Source of the DNA: Prochlorococcus sp. AG-321-E21
Lineage (GTDB): Bacteria > Cyanobacteriota > Cyanobacteriia > PCC-6307 > Cyanobiaceae
Direction: 5' to 3'
NCBI GenBank assembly: GCA_003283415.1
Contig: QBXH01000002.1
Coordinates: 91,290 to 155,289 of the forward strand
Length of the DNA: 64,000 bases
The number at the start of each line of letters is the position of its first letter. The stretch's first letter is position 1. Shown here one piece after another: positions 1-7,532 of this stretch. The notes below the pieces were generated by a model that was not told the DNA's origin, searched no databases, and worked only from the letters and a program-made list of their open reading frames with translations. The position numbers were made by a program, and so were the translations under genes.

Positions 1-173
1 CTCATGACATAAGGATGGATTTAAACCTTCATGATTTATATAAGCAAGTTGACCAACATATTATGAATTATGTAAATGCTGCAGGTATAGATAACAAAGA
101 ACACTGGGTAGAACCACATCTTCCTGATTTAGATAGAGATGCGAAAGAAGAGGTTGGAATAGAATTTGATTGA
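1..173 (+). CDS. 3' end of an unrecognised protein (truncated by window edge)
   Basis: The plus-strand frame is open from the window edge to TGA at 171-173, giving at least 56 residues that end in an acidic tail (DLDRDAKEEVGIEFD). The composition is hydrophilic, with no membrane segment. An internal ATG at 15 could instead start a complete 52-residue protein, but the frame stays open upstream of it, so a truncated longer gene is equally possible. I do not recognise the family. Confidence 0.55.
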   Translation, partial: HDIRMDLNLHDLYKQVDQHIMNYVNAAGIDNKEHWVEPHLPDLDRDAKEEVGIEFD

Positions 174-546
174 ATTCATTAACAAGTCAGAAAACTTTCT
201 TATAATTTGATTTTTCTAATAAAAGACATAAATTTATCTAATTTATATATTTTTTCTTAAGTGCCTTTTAATTTATAAATTATATTCAGTATTTTCATCT
301 TAATATTAAGTAAGCATTTAGCAAATGAGTCAATTATTGTCGTTTGTACAATTTGATAATAAAAGTGTTAGTTATTTAAACTTCATTAAAATAAATCTAT
401 TTAAATAATATAATCTCTTAAATAGATAATATATAAAAACTTAAATTTAACTCCTAGATTTAGGATAAATTAATTTTTATAAAATTTTATATTTATCTTA
501 ATTTATAAATTATTATTAATGATGATATTAATAAAACAATAAAAAA
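174..546. other. AT-rich gene-poor intergenic stretch
   Basis: No convincing gene is seen in these 373 bases. They are extremely AT-rich. The 15-mer TAATTTATAAATTAT occurs twice (269-283 and 499-513) and is nearly self-complementary, which can happen by chance at this composition. The best ORF (ATG at 325, 27 codons) has no ribosome-binding site or family signature. Confidence 0.5.
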
Positions 547-729
547 TTGATTGAAACATTCGCTTTAACATTTTCTGAAATTGGAATAGGAAAATTAGAA
601 TTATTTATAATCGGAATAGTGTCTTTATTATTTCCAACATTATTCATAATTGCTTCTAAAAATCTTGATTCAAAGGGTGTTTTTGAATGGATGTTGGATA
701 AGCCAAATGATTGGATCGGTAGGAAATGA
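547..729 (+). CDS. small single-pass membrane protein, function unknown
   Basis: 60 residues from a TTG start. The frame has a stop at 529-531 and no ATG or GTG before the TTG. Residues about 17-38 form a hydrophobic segment (LELFIIGIVSLLFPTLFIIA), followed by a charged tail ending KPNDWIGRK. The layout of membrane helix plus short soluble tail is common among small proteins of picocyanobacteria, but I do not recognise the family. The TTG start and the weak upstream ribosome-binding site lower confidence. Confidence 0.5.
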   Translation: MIETFALTFSEIGIGKLELFIIGIVSLLFPTLFIIASKNLDSKGVFEWMLDKPNDWIGRK

Positions 730-762
730 AGCTTTTTTTATGAAGTATTCAAAAATATAATC

Positions 763-1101
763 TTAGAATTTCAATTTTTCCAACTCATGTTCTGGAAAGT
801 CGAATATTTGGCAATTATTTTCAAGGCTTAGAAGGATATTTTTATTAAGATTTTCATAGTCAATAAATTTATTTAATTTACCATTTGAAAACTCCTTATT
901 TGTTTCTCCTATTGAGAACTTCAAAGCACCATCCTTAGAAATTCCAAATTTAGTCGAGTTACAATAAGTATTTGCAAACTTCTTCGAAATCTTTAAAGTA
1001 TATTTTTCAATAGCAACTTGCGATGAATCATTAGGATAAGCTGGAAATGCGCAAATCAGTACTATAAAGGATATCAGAAGATTCAAAATATATTTATTCA
1101 T
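763..1101 (-). CDS. secreted or periplasmic hypothetical protein
   Basis: 112 residues. The N-terminus is a signal peptide: a short charged start, a hydrophobic core (residues about 6-20) and an AYP/ND boundary suitable for cleavage near residue 23. The mature part is Lys/Asn-rich with two cysteines (NTYCNS and NNCQIF) that could form a disulfide. No family was recognised. It faces the preceding small gene convergently and lies beside a 360-bp gene-free stretch, so it appears to be transcribed alone. Confidence 0.65.
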   Translation of the reverse strand: MNKYILNLLISFIVLICAFPAYPNDSSQVAIEKYTLKISKKFANTYCNSTKFGISKDGALKFSIGETNKEFSNGKLNKFIDYENLNKNILLSLENNCQIFDFPEHELEKLKF

Positions 1102-1462
1102 TGAAAAACTAAAAATTTCAATTTAATTTACATCAGGAATAATTCTTAGACAATTTTATTCTAAAAACTTAAAAAGTTGGTGATATAAAGAATTTTTTTT
1201 AATATTTTAAAGTGATTTAGAAAAATTTATATTTGCACAAACATTAAAAAACTTCTCAATATTTAAAATTGATCAAAATAGAATAATTTATACTTGCCAT
1301 GCAATTAAAAGATACTTTGTTTAATTAGGTGATGATAATTTAATTTTTCTTCTCAAAATATTGCTACAAATGATAGAGAAATTTTCTTATATCAGAAATT
1401 GATTATTTAGTTGAGTTATAGTTCCGAAAGATAATTGGTTAACTAAAAAAAGATATTAGTTT
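1102..1462. other. gene-free AT-rich stretch upstream of the Rieske operon
   Basis: No supported gene is seen. Candidate frames are under 15 codons or stop-ridden on both strands. The stretch separates divergent genes (763-1101 on minus, 1463 on plus) and presumably carries both promoters. I could not assign convincing -35/-10 elements in this composition. Confidence 0.5.
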
Positions 1463-2785
1463 ATGGAAAATAAGCAAATTAATTTTTTTAAAGCTAAAGA
1501 CATTAATACGGTTTTAAAACCCTTTAAAAAGGGAACTGTAGTTAATATCGATAATTTGGAGGTAAGAGAAAAGCAAACAGATTTAAAAATAGGTTTATAT
1601 GGGTGGTACGCAATTTGTCCCTCAAAGGAACTTGAAAAAAATAAGATTCATTATTTCTCACTGTTTGATGAGCCTCTTCTTCTTTTTAGAGACAAGAAAA
1701 ATAATGTTAGATGTATCAAAAACATCTGTCCTCATAGAGGTGCCTCTTTTTATGGAGGTTCAATATCCAATGGCGAATTAACATGTCCATACCATGGTGC
1801 TAGATTTAGTTCTGAAGGTAATTGTCAAAATATAGACAGAATAACTTGTAGTCATATTGTTGATAAAAATTATGATAATTATGCAAAGAGAATTCACTTG
1901 TTTCAATACAAAACAGTGGAAAAGGATAAATATATTTTTATTTATTTCTCCGACAAATCCGAGACGGATTTAAATAGTATTAATGAAGAGTCTTTAATTA
2001 GTAATTATGAATTAATTGGTAACGGATTTTCTATTAAAGATTCTGTCTCGGAAGAAGTTTTAGTTGACTTTAAATGTGATTGGTCAAGAATTATTGAAAA
2101 TCACCTAGATATTCTTCATATATTCTGGGTTCATGGAGATACAATTCCAGATAAAGACGTTAATAAAAATGTACTAGTAAGTTTTAATCAAAAAATAAAT
2201 ATCAATCCAAAATATATTGAAAGTATATATTTTTATAAAAATAATCCTACAAAAGAGTTTATAAGAATCAGGTATATTCCGCCAGGAAGAATTTTAATTT
2301 ATAAAGGGGATCCAGCTGTTTCTCGATATGTTCAGGTGCTCGATCACATTCCTTTAGGAAATAATAAAGCTAGAGTAATTGTAAGACACTACAGAAAATT
2401 TCTTAAAAACAAATTACTTAATAACTTAATATTATTTAAAGAGATTCAAAAAAAGATCTTTTATAAAATTTTTGATGAGGATTATATGATTCTTAAAACC
2501 CAAACTTATAATCATAAAGTTGGGTTAATAAAAAATGATGAGATCAAATTATTAGGTGAAGACAGAATAATAAATTATTTCTGGAACTGGTACAAAAAAT
2601 CAGAAGAAAAGGATAATCCCTGGAAACATATAAATAAAGATAAAGAACTAAATGTTTATGATGAAATAATATTTAAATATCCTCCAGAAATTAAGAAATT
2701 AGAAGTAATTAATAATATAAATATAATAAGAAAAACATTTATAAGATATGCAGCACCACTTCTATTTTTGTTGCTCATAATATAA
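1463..2785 (+). CDS. membrane-anchored Rieske non-heme iron oxygenase (PaO/LLS1-like)
   Basis: 440 residues. The Rieske [2Fe-2S] ligands are visible as C89-x-H91 and C108-x2-H111. The catalytic domain has the mononuclear-iron signature N213-H214-x-D216-x2-H219-x4-H224, with D340 a candidate carboxylate ligand. A hydrophobic C-terminus (about 429-440) suggests membrane attachment, as in the pheophorbide a oxygenase/LLS1/TIC55 group and choline-monooxygenase-like relatives. The substrate cannot be read from sequence. Oxidation of a tetrapyrrole or another ring compound is the family precedent only. It heads a tight operon: a 33-residue membrane peptide starts 5 bp downstream and an ABC ATPase follows. 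Confidence 0.85.
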   Translation: MENKQINFFKAKDINTVLKPFKKGTVVNIDNLEVREKQTDLKIGLYGWYAICPSKELEKNKIHYFSLFDEPLLLFRDKKNNVRCIKNICPHRGASFYGGSISNGELTCPYHGARFSSEGNCQNIDRITCSHIVDKNYDNYAKRIHLFQYKTVEKDKYIFIYFSDKSETDLNSINEESLISNYELIGNGFSIKDSVSEEVLVDFKCDWSRIIENHLDILHIFWVHGDTIPDKDVNKNVLVSFNQKININPKYIESIYFYKNNPTKEFIRIRYIPPGRILIYKGDPAVSRYVQVLDHIPLGNNKARVIVRHYRKFLKNKLLNNLILFKEIQKKIFYKIFDEDYMILKTQTYNHKVGLIKNDEIKLLGEDRIINYFWNWYKKSEEKDNPWKHINKDKELNVYDEIIFKYPPEIKKLEVINNINIIRKTFIRYAAPLLFLLLII

Positions 2786-2790
2786 TCATA

Positions 2791-2892
2791 ATGAAAAAAG
2801 TTAGTAGACCTGCATGGCTTAATTGGCTTTATCTATTTATATTTGTTTTAAGCTCAATACAGTTATTCATATTTTGGAGTAGCAAATTTTAG
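2791..2892 (+). CDS. 33-residue membrane peptide between the Rieske oxygenase and ABC ATPase
   Basis: The ATG lies 5 bp after the Rieske stop. The TAG stop shares its last base with the GTG start of the ABC gene (TAGTG), so the frame sits in an operon with coupled junctions on both sides. The peptide has a basic start (MKKVSRPAW) and one hydrophobic helix (about residues 10-29), ending WSSKF. Tight spacing and a plausible membrane topology argue for a real gene. It could be an accessory subunit of the oxygenase or transporter. No family is recognised. Confidence 0.65.
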   Translation: MKKVSRPAWLNWLYLFIFVLSSIQLFIFWSSKF

Positions 2893-3686
2893 TGAATAAT
2901 GATTATTGGTTTGAAGCAAAAAATATTAGTTCCTATAAAAATGAATATGAGGTTGTCAAGGATTTAGATTTAAAACTAAAATATAGAGAACATGTAATTT
3001 TTATTGGACCTAATGGTTCTGGAAAATCATCTTTAATCGAATTAATTAATAGGAATATTTATCCAGTTATAAAAAAGGATACTGTTTTTAAGATATTTAA
3101 TAAAGAACTTATTGATATTTGGGAACTTAGAAAAAAAATATCTACAGTAAATTACGATGTAAGAACAAGAATAAATGCAAAGTTAAAAGTAATTGATTTA
3201 ATTATTAGTGGAATTTATGGAAAGTATTGCAAACATTACCATAAATCCGAAAAAGATATTGCTTTAGCAGAAAATCTTATAAGTAAAATGTTTATAAAAA
3301 AGTTAACTCAAAAATATTTTTCTCATTTATCTGAAGGAGAAAAACAAATTGTTCTAATAGCAAGAGCTTTAATTAAGAAACCAGAAATTCTAATCCTAGA
3401 TGAGCCAATTGCTAATTTAGATTTAAGATCCAAATATTATGTACTAGATCAAATTAATGAATTAACAAATTTAAATACGAACATAATTTGCATAACTCAT
3501 GATATCTCAATGATTACTGAAATATATAATAGAGTCATAATGTTAAAAGACAGAGCGATAATTGTAGATGGTAAGCAAAGTGAAACTATAAATAGTAAAA
3601 ATTTAAGTAATTTATTTGATATTAATATCGATGTAATACAACAAAAAGGTTATTGGCATGTTTACAGAAAAACTAAAGAATTATAA
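2892..3686 (+). CDS. ABC transporter ATP-binding protein
   Basis: 264 residues from a GTG start that overlaps the previous stop by one base. Walker A is GPNGSGKS (39-46, K45), the signature LSEGE (146-150), Walker B ILILDEP (166-172) and the H-loop His about 203. A canonical Q-loop glutamine is not obvious. No permease is adjacent, so it may work with the 33-residue membrane peptide, with a distant permease, or as a soluble ATPase of the ModF/YbbL kind. It is probably co-transcribed with the Rieske gene. The substrate is unknown. Confidence 0.8.
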   Translation: MNNDYWFEAKNISSYKNEYEVVKDLDLKLKYREHVIFIGPNGSGKSSLIELINRNIYPVIKKDTVFKIFNKELIDIWELRKKISTVNYDVRTRINAKLKVIDLIISGIYGKYCKHYHKSEKDIALAENLISKMFIKKLTQKYFSHLSEGEKQIVLIARALIKKPEILILDEPIANLDLRSKYYVLDQINELTNLNTNIICITHDISMITEIYNRVIMLKDRAIIVDGKQSETINSKNLSNLFDINIDVIQQKGYWHVYRKTKEL

Positions 3687-3864
3687 GCAATAAAATAACC
3701 AATGCAATTGCAAAATAAATAATTTTTTTGTTTATTGTTGGATAAAATGACTTATTTCTAAATGAAGAGGATCCGCATTTAAAACAAACCATTTTACCTC
3801 CCAAGGATCTGTCTGAAACAACATCAGTACTGCCGCAATTTAAACATATTTTTTTAGAATTCAT
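3673..3864 (-). CDS. zinc-ribbon protein with C-terminal membrane helix
   Basis: 63 residues. Two Cys pairs, C7-x2-C10 and C27-x2-C30, form a rubredoxin or zinc-ribbon-like metal site. Residues about 47-63 are a membrane helix that reaches the C-terminus (tail-anchored). It converges with the ABC gene, overlapping its last 14 bases. Likely metal-binding; the role is unknown. Confidence 0.75.
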   Translation of the reverse strand: MNSKKICLNCGSTDVVSDRSLGGKMVCFKCGSSSFRNKSFYPTINKKIIYFAIALVILLLIIL

Positions 3865-3940
3865 ATTTGATTTAAAATTAACTTCTCACCATTAAATTAT
3901 ATTGAATTAAATAATGTAAAGAAAAAATTCAAAATAAGAT

Positions 3941-3957
3941 TTGATAATGAGAATCTG
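3941..3957 (+). promoter_or_regulatory. possible weak Fur-like site upstream of the Crp-family gene
   Basis: TGATAATGAGAATCT (from 3942) matches the 7-1-7 Fur consensus TGATAAT-N-ATTATCA at 11 of 14 positions, with the left half perfect. It lies about 65 bp before the ATG at 4022, and the same small region holds ferritin and a better Fur-box match. AT-rich DNA gives such matches by chance, so this is tentative. Confidence 0.3.
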
Positions 3958-4021
3958 TTGCAATAAGGAATTAATTGATACATAATTAAATTAAATTATT
4001 ATTATTAATTAGAAATATATT

Positions 4022-4615
4022 ATGAATTTCCATAATTATGGGGAGTATTCATCAAAAACGGTGCGAATAATAACTGGTCAGTCAGTTCTTATAGATCCAT
4101 CATCAAGACCAAGAGGTACTTGTCTTGAGGTTGAGAGTGGAATTGCAAGGGTATATTGCCCATGTGAAGAAACAGAGGGAATGACTCTTGCTTTCCTACA
4201 GTCAGGAGATCAATTAAGAACTGACCTATTATGCAGTGAAGGAGTTTGCGTAGAAGCTTTAACTGATTTATCTTTCCATAGTAATGTTAATATTTCCGAA
4301 AACTCTGGCTTTGATGCTGTTAATGAGTGGACACTACAACTCCTAAGAATTAGGCATCTTGGCAATGCAGAGCAAAGACTGCAAGCTCTATTTTCAATAT
4401 TAGTGAACCGTCTTGGAAGAAGATGCGGTCAATGGTGTGAATTACCTTTTAGACTTACCCATGAAAGAATTGGAGAATTAATAGGTTCAACCCGAGTAAC
4501 ATCTACAAGGTTAATTTCTAAACTTCGCTCATCAGAGTTATTGATAGCTCCAATCGGTACTCAAACAGTAAGTGTCGCCCCTTCTTTTATTGAATCCTCT
4601 CCTCTTCATAACTGA
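4022..4615 (+). CDS. Crp/Fnr-family transcriptional regulator
   Basis: 197 residues. The C-terminal winged helix (about 140-180) contains the HTH LTHERIGELIGSTRVTSTRL, typical of the Crp/Fnr family (compare NtcA). The N-terminal half is a short cupin-like domain with several cysteines (C34, C46, C48, C71, C76) and no clear cyclic-nucleotide-binding signature, so the signal is unknown; redox or metal sensing is conceivable. It is followed after 2 bp by a small gene and then, convergently, by ferritin. That context fits an iron or stress role, but this is inference. Confidence 0.85.
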   Translation: MNFHNYGEYSSKTVRIITGQSVLIDPSSRPRGTCLEVESGIARVYCPCEETEGMTLAFLQSGDQLRTDLLCSEGVCVEALTDLSFHSNVNISENSGFDAVNEWTLQLLRIRHLGNAEQRLQALFSILVNRLGRRCGQWCELPFRLTHERIGELIGSTRVTSTRLISKLRSSELLIAPIGTQTVSVAPSFIESSPLHN

Positions 4616-4617
4616 AT

Positions 4618-4908
4618 ATGTATAGATCCGAATCCATAATAAATAACTTATTAATAGAAGTTAATTCAATAGGTAATAGGACAACGTGTATCAAGCAAGC
4701 TTATCGCAACACTTCACATTTTGGCTTGAGAGAGAGGTTATTTAATGAGAATAAAATTATCTCCCAAAGATTAGAAGAGATACATTCAATAGCAAAAATA
4801 TTGAAAAGTAGAACGGTTGAAAAAATAAGTTTTTCTAGTTTACTATTAGAACAATGCGAGAGAATTATTTTTCAAACAAGAAAAGAAACGAATTTATTTT
4901 TTCTGTAA
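4618..4908 (+). CDS. small hypothetical protein co-transcribed with the Crp-family regulator
   Basis: 96 residues, starting 2 bp after the regulator stop, so almost certainly the same transcript. It is Arg/Glu/Ile-rich and predicted largely helical, with no membrane segment and two isolated cysteines. The last 15 bases overlap the 3' end of ferritin on the other strand. No family was recognised. Being paired with a regulator it could be a modulator of it. Confidence 0.65.
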   Translation: MYRSESIINNLLIEVNSIGNRTTCIKQAYRNTSHFGLRERLFNENKIISQRLEEIHSIAKILKSRTVEKISFSSLLLEQCERIIFQTRKETNLFFL

Positions 4909-5448
4909 ATCACTATCAATCAATAATAATGCTGAGGGCTGTTTATCAGCAAATTTAACTTTTCCTAATATATGAGCAAATTCATCTTCAGATTTTGTTT
5001 GAGCATCAATGATTGGATCTAAGAAAACATTTGTTCTTGTATCTGATGTTCTCTCTGCAATTGAATAGAGCTGTTGCAATGATGAAGTTAAATCGGTTTC
5101 CATATTAAATGAATAAGTTATTATATCTTCGATGGAATCCCAAGTCTGAATGGGTACAAATAAATCTTTCAATTTTACAGTTTGTCCACGAGCTATAAAA
5201 TAATTTGCAAACTTGTAGGCGTGTTCCATTTCTCCTTGAGATTCATTTAAGAAATAGGAAGCAAAACCGTTTAAATCTCTTTCTTGAAACCATAAATGAA
5301 TAGAAAAATATTGAACATTTGCTATTCTTTCCATAGTTAGATGTTCATAGAAGAAATCCAATAAGCCAGCGTCCATTGGTTGAGCAACAGCTCTTCCAGA
5401 AGGACCCAAATTAATTAATTTGTTTTCTTTTAAAATTTCCTCTTTCAT
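4894..5448 (-). CDS. ftn: ferritin
   Basis: 184 residues, normal for bacterial ferritin. Ferroxidase ligands can be placed: E40 in TMERIANVQY, E73-x2-H76 in GEMEHAYKF, and the helix 4 segment DAQTKSEDEFAHIL around residues 148-161. It oxidises Fe(II) and stores ferric iron in a 24-subunit shell in the cytoplasm. It starts next to a divergent Lys/Cys-rich peptide gene, with a strong Fur-box match in the shared 116-bp intergenic region (86-100 bp upstream of its ATG). Its 3' end overlaps the small gene behind the Crp-type regulator. Confidence 0.92.
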   Translation of the reverse strand: MKEEILKENKLINLGPSGRAVAQPMDAGLLDFFYEHLTMERIANVQYFSIHLWFQERDLNGFASYFLNESQGEMEHAYKFANYFIARGQTVKLKDLFVPIQTWDSIEDIITYSFNMETDLTSSLQQLYSIAERTSDTRTNVFLDPIIDAQTKSEDEFAHILGKVKFADKQPSALLLIDSDLQKK

Positions 5449-5533
5449 TGCCTTTTTAGATTAATTAATCAAATAATACAGCATTTTGTATAAATTGGTA
5501 GTAATAAGAGGACTAGAAATATACAAGTTAATA

Positions 5534-5548
5534 TGATAATGAATATCA
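5534..5548 (+). promoter_or_regulatory. strong Fur-box match between ferritin and the Cys-rich peptide gene
   Basis: TGATAATGAATATCA matches the Fur 7-1-7 consensus TGATAAT-N-ATTATCA at 13 of 14 positions. It overlaps a plausible -10 element (TATGAT, 5532-5537), with the first downstream ATG at 5565. Fur binding here would block the plus-strand promoter for the Cys-rich peptide and might also affect divergent ferritin. The match is seen in the sequence; regulation is inferred. Confidence 0.6.
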
Positions 5549-5564
5549 ATAGCAATATTAATAA

Positions 5565-5687
5565 ATGAACCTTGAAAAAGATTATTCAGAAATGTTATTC
5601 ATTAATAAATTATATGTAAACAAAAAAAAGAAATGTAAAAAGAAAAAATGTTCAAACTGGAAAGGAGGTAAGTGTAATTGCTTGTAA
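5565..5687 (+). CDS. 40-residue Lys/Cys-rich peptide, possibly metal-binding and Fur-controlled
   Basis: The ATG at 5565 (alternative ATG at 5592) runs to TAA at 5685-5687. The C-terminal half is KKKKCKKKKCSNWKGGKCNC plus Leu: four cysteines spaced C-x4-C-x7-C-x-C among many lysines. This could bind a metal ion, a cluster or nucleic acid. It starts 17 bp after a 13/14 Fur-box match, lies divergent to ferritin, and stops 8 bp before the convergent end of the iron-transporter-type futC. The iron context supports a real gene. No known family was recognised, and at this length chance ORFs are possible. Confidence 0.5.
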   Translation: MNLEKDYSEMLFINKLYVNKKKKCKKKKCSNWKGGKCNCL

Positions 5688-5694
5688 AAATTAC

Positions 5695-6750
5695 TTATAA
5701 AAATATCTTATGTGCACCTGGATATACAAAACAAAAACTATTTTTATATATACTTAAAAAACAATTATCACCAACATTAAAATTATCATTAGTTTTGGTT
5801 CTAACCCTTAGTGTTTCACCTTTAAGAGTTACTTTATAGATAAAATATTCTCCCAGAAATTCTTTTGCTACTATTTTTGCGTTACCATCTACAGATAATT
5901 TAATAGAAATAAATTTAGGAGAAATAGAAATAAATTTAATATTTTTATTATCAAATAAAGAAGTATTAAATTTACCTAAACAACATGAGAAAGTACTTGA
6001 AATTTTTGTGAGTTTAAGAATATTATTGCCAAGAATAAAACTACTTACAAAAATTGTTTTTGGATTTTCTAAAAGTTTCATAGGTGTATCAATTTGATGT
6101 ATTTTCCCTTCATTCATTACTGCAACCTTATTGCAAATAGACATTGCTTCTTCAGGATCATGAGTGACCATTAATCCACTCGCATTGCAATTTCTAAGAA
6201 TATTTGGAAGTTCACTTCTCAATTTTAATTTTACATGCATATCAAGACTACAAAATGGTTCATCTAATAATATAAAATTAGATCCTGGTGCTAAAGCTCG
6301 TGCAATAGCAAGTCTTTGTTTTTGTCCTCCTGATAGTTCATGTGGATATCTATTTATTAATTTATCTAGGCCAACAATATTTATTAAAAAATTAATTCTA
6401 GATTTATTTTTTTTATCTTTCAAACCAAACATTGCATTTTCTAAAACAGATAAGTGAGGGAAAAGAGCATAATCTTGAAAAACCATTCCAATATTTCTTT
6501 TTTCAGGAGTAAGTATTTTTAGTTTGTTAGAAATTTCGCTATTATTTAGCGTAATTTTCCCTTCAGAAGGGTATTCAAATCCTGCTATCAATCTTAAAAG
6601 AGTAGTTTTACCGCAACCAGAAGGTCCGAGAAGGCCTAATAATTCCCCTTTTTCTATTTTCAAATTTATTGAATTTAGTATCCAATTTGAAGAATCTTGT
6701 TTATCATATTTATGATATAGATCATCAATTATTAAGGCCTCTTTTTCCAC
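5695..6750 (-). CDS. futC: ABC transporter ATP-binding protein, ferric-iron type (FutC-like)
   Basis: 351 residues. The nucleotide-binding domain has Walker A GPSGCGKTT (42-50), Q-loop Q92, signature LSGGQ (139-143), Walker B FILLDEP (159-165) and H-loop H197. Residues about 240-351 form a TOBE-like regulatory domain. Length and layout match the FbpC/FutC/PotA class (CUT1-like). Neighbouring ferritin and a Fur-box match favour Fe(III) over spermidine, but no permease or binding protein is adjacent. Divergent from nth across 97 bp. Confidence 0.75.
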   Translation of the reverse strand: MEKEALIIDDLYHKYDKQDSSNWILNSINLKIEKGELLGLLGPSGCGKTTLLRLIAGFEYPSEGKITLNNSEISNKLKILTPEKRNIGMVFQDYALFPHLSVLENAMFGLKDKKNKSRINFLINIVGLDKLINRYPHELSGGQKQRLAIARALAPGSNFILLDEPFCSLDMHVKLKLRSELPNILRNCNASGLMVTHDPEEAMSICNKVAVMNEGKIHQIDTPMKLLENPKTIFVSSFILGNNILKLTKISSTFSCCLGKFNTSLFDNKNIKFISISPKFISIKLSVDGNAKIVAKEFLGEYFIYKVTLKGETLRVRTKTNDNFNVGDNCFLSIYKNSFCFVYPGAHKIFL

Positions 6751-6847
6751 TATTTAATTAGGTCTTTTGACTATTAAAATTAGCAGAAAGAATTCAAGTA
6801 ATATAACGTTTGTATAAATTTATACTTCTGTTTATGGAGCTAATTAA

Positions 6848-7501
6848 ATGAAAAAGAGTGAAAGAGTGGAAATTATACTAAAAGACCTTAAAAGACTATA
6901 TCCATCTCCTCCTATTCCCCTTAATCATAAAAATGCTTTTACACTACTTGTCGCAGTAGTATTAAGTGCGCAATCAACAGATAAAAAAGTAAATGAATTA
7001 ACCAGGGATTTATTTAAAGTAGCAGATACTCCAATAAAAATGGTGCAACTTGGCATTCCGAGGATTTATGAGTATATAAAACAGTTAGGTCTATCAAATC
7101 AAAAATCAAAAAATATTTATAACCTATCAAAATTAATAATAGAAAAATTTCAAAATCAAGTACCTAACACTTTTGAGGAGCTTGAATCACTTCCAGGAGT
7201 TGGTCATAAAACAGCTTCAGTTGTAATGTCACAAGTATTTGATATTCCTTCATTCCCTGTTGATACACACATACATCGATTATCCCAAAGATGGGGACTA
7301 ACAAATGGTGATAACGTGAAGCAAACAGAAAAAGATCTTAAAAAATTATTCCCAATTTCTGAGTGGAATACTTTACATTTGCAAATAATCTTCTACGGAA
7401 GAGAATATTGTACGGCAAGAGGTTGCGATGGAACAAAATGTTTAATGTGCAAAACGCTATATCCTGAGAGAAAAAAGAAATTTATATGTAAAAAGCCCTA
7501 A
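6848..7501 (+). CDS. nth: endonuclease III (DNA glycosylase/AP lyase)
   Basis: 217 residues. The helix-hairpin-helix LPGVGHKTA (115-123) carries catalytic K121, and D139 in PVDTHIHR is the second catalytic residue. Four C-terminal cysteines (C188, C193, C198, C201) supply the [4Fe-4S] site, with spacing different from the E. coli C-x6-C-x2-C-x5-C pattern. It removes oxidised pyrimidines and nicks abasic sites in base excision repair. It leads a short plus-strand run with the SDR-like gene 31 bp downstream. Confidence 0.95.
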   Translation: MKKSERVEIILKDLKRLYPSPPIPLNHKNAFTLLVAVVLSAQSTDKKVNELTRDLFKVADTPIKMVQLGIPRIYEYIKQLGLSNQKSKNIYNLSKLIIEKFQNQVPNTFEELESLPGVGHKTASVVMSQVFDIPSFPVDTHIHRLSQRWGLTNGDNVKQTEKDLKKLFPISEWNTLHLQIIFYGREYCTARGCDGTKCLMCKTLYPERKKKFICKKP

Positions 7502-7532
7502 GAACTACTTATAATAATTATTAAAAAAAATC

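Noticed and set aside
325..408. 27-codon ORF starting MSQLLSF
   Set aside because: Short, no ribosome-binding site, and within low-complexity AT-rich DNA.
1326..1345. Fur-like GATAAT upstream of the Rieske gene
   Set aside because: Only the left half-site matches; the right half is random AT sequence.
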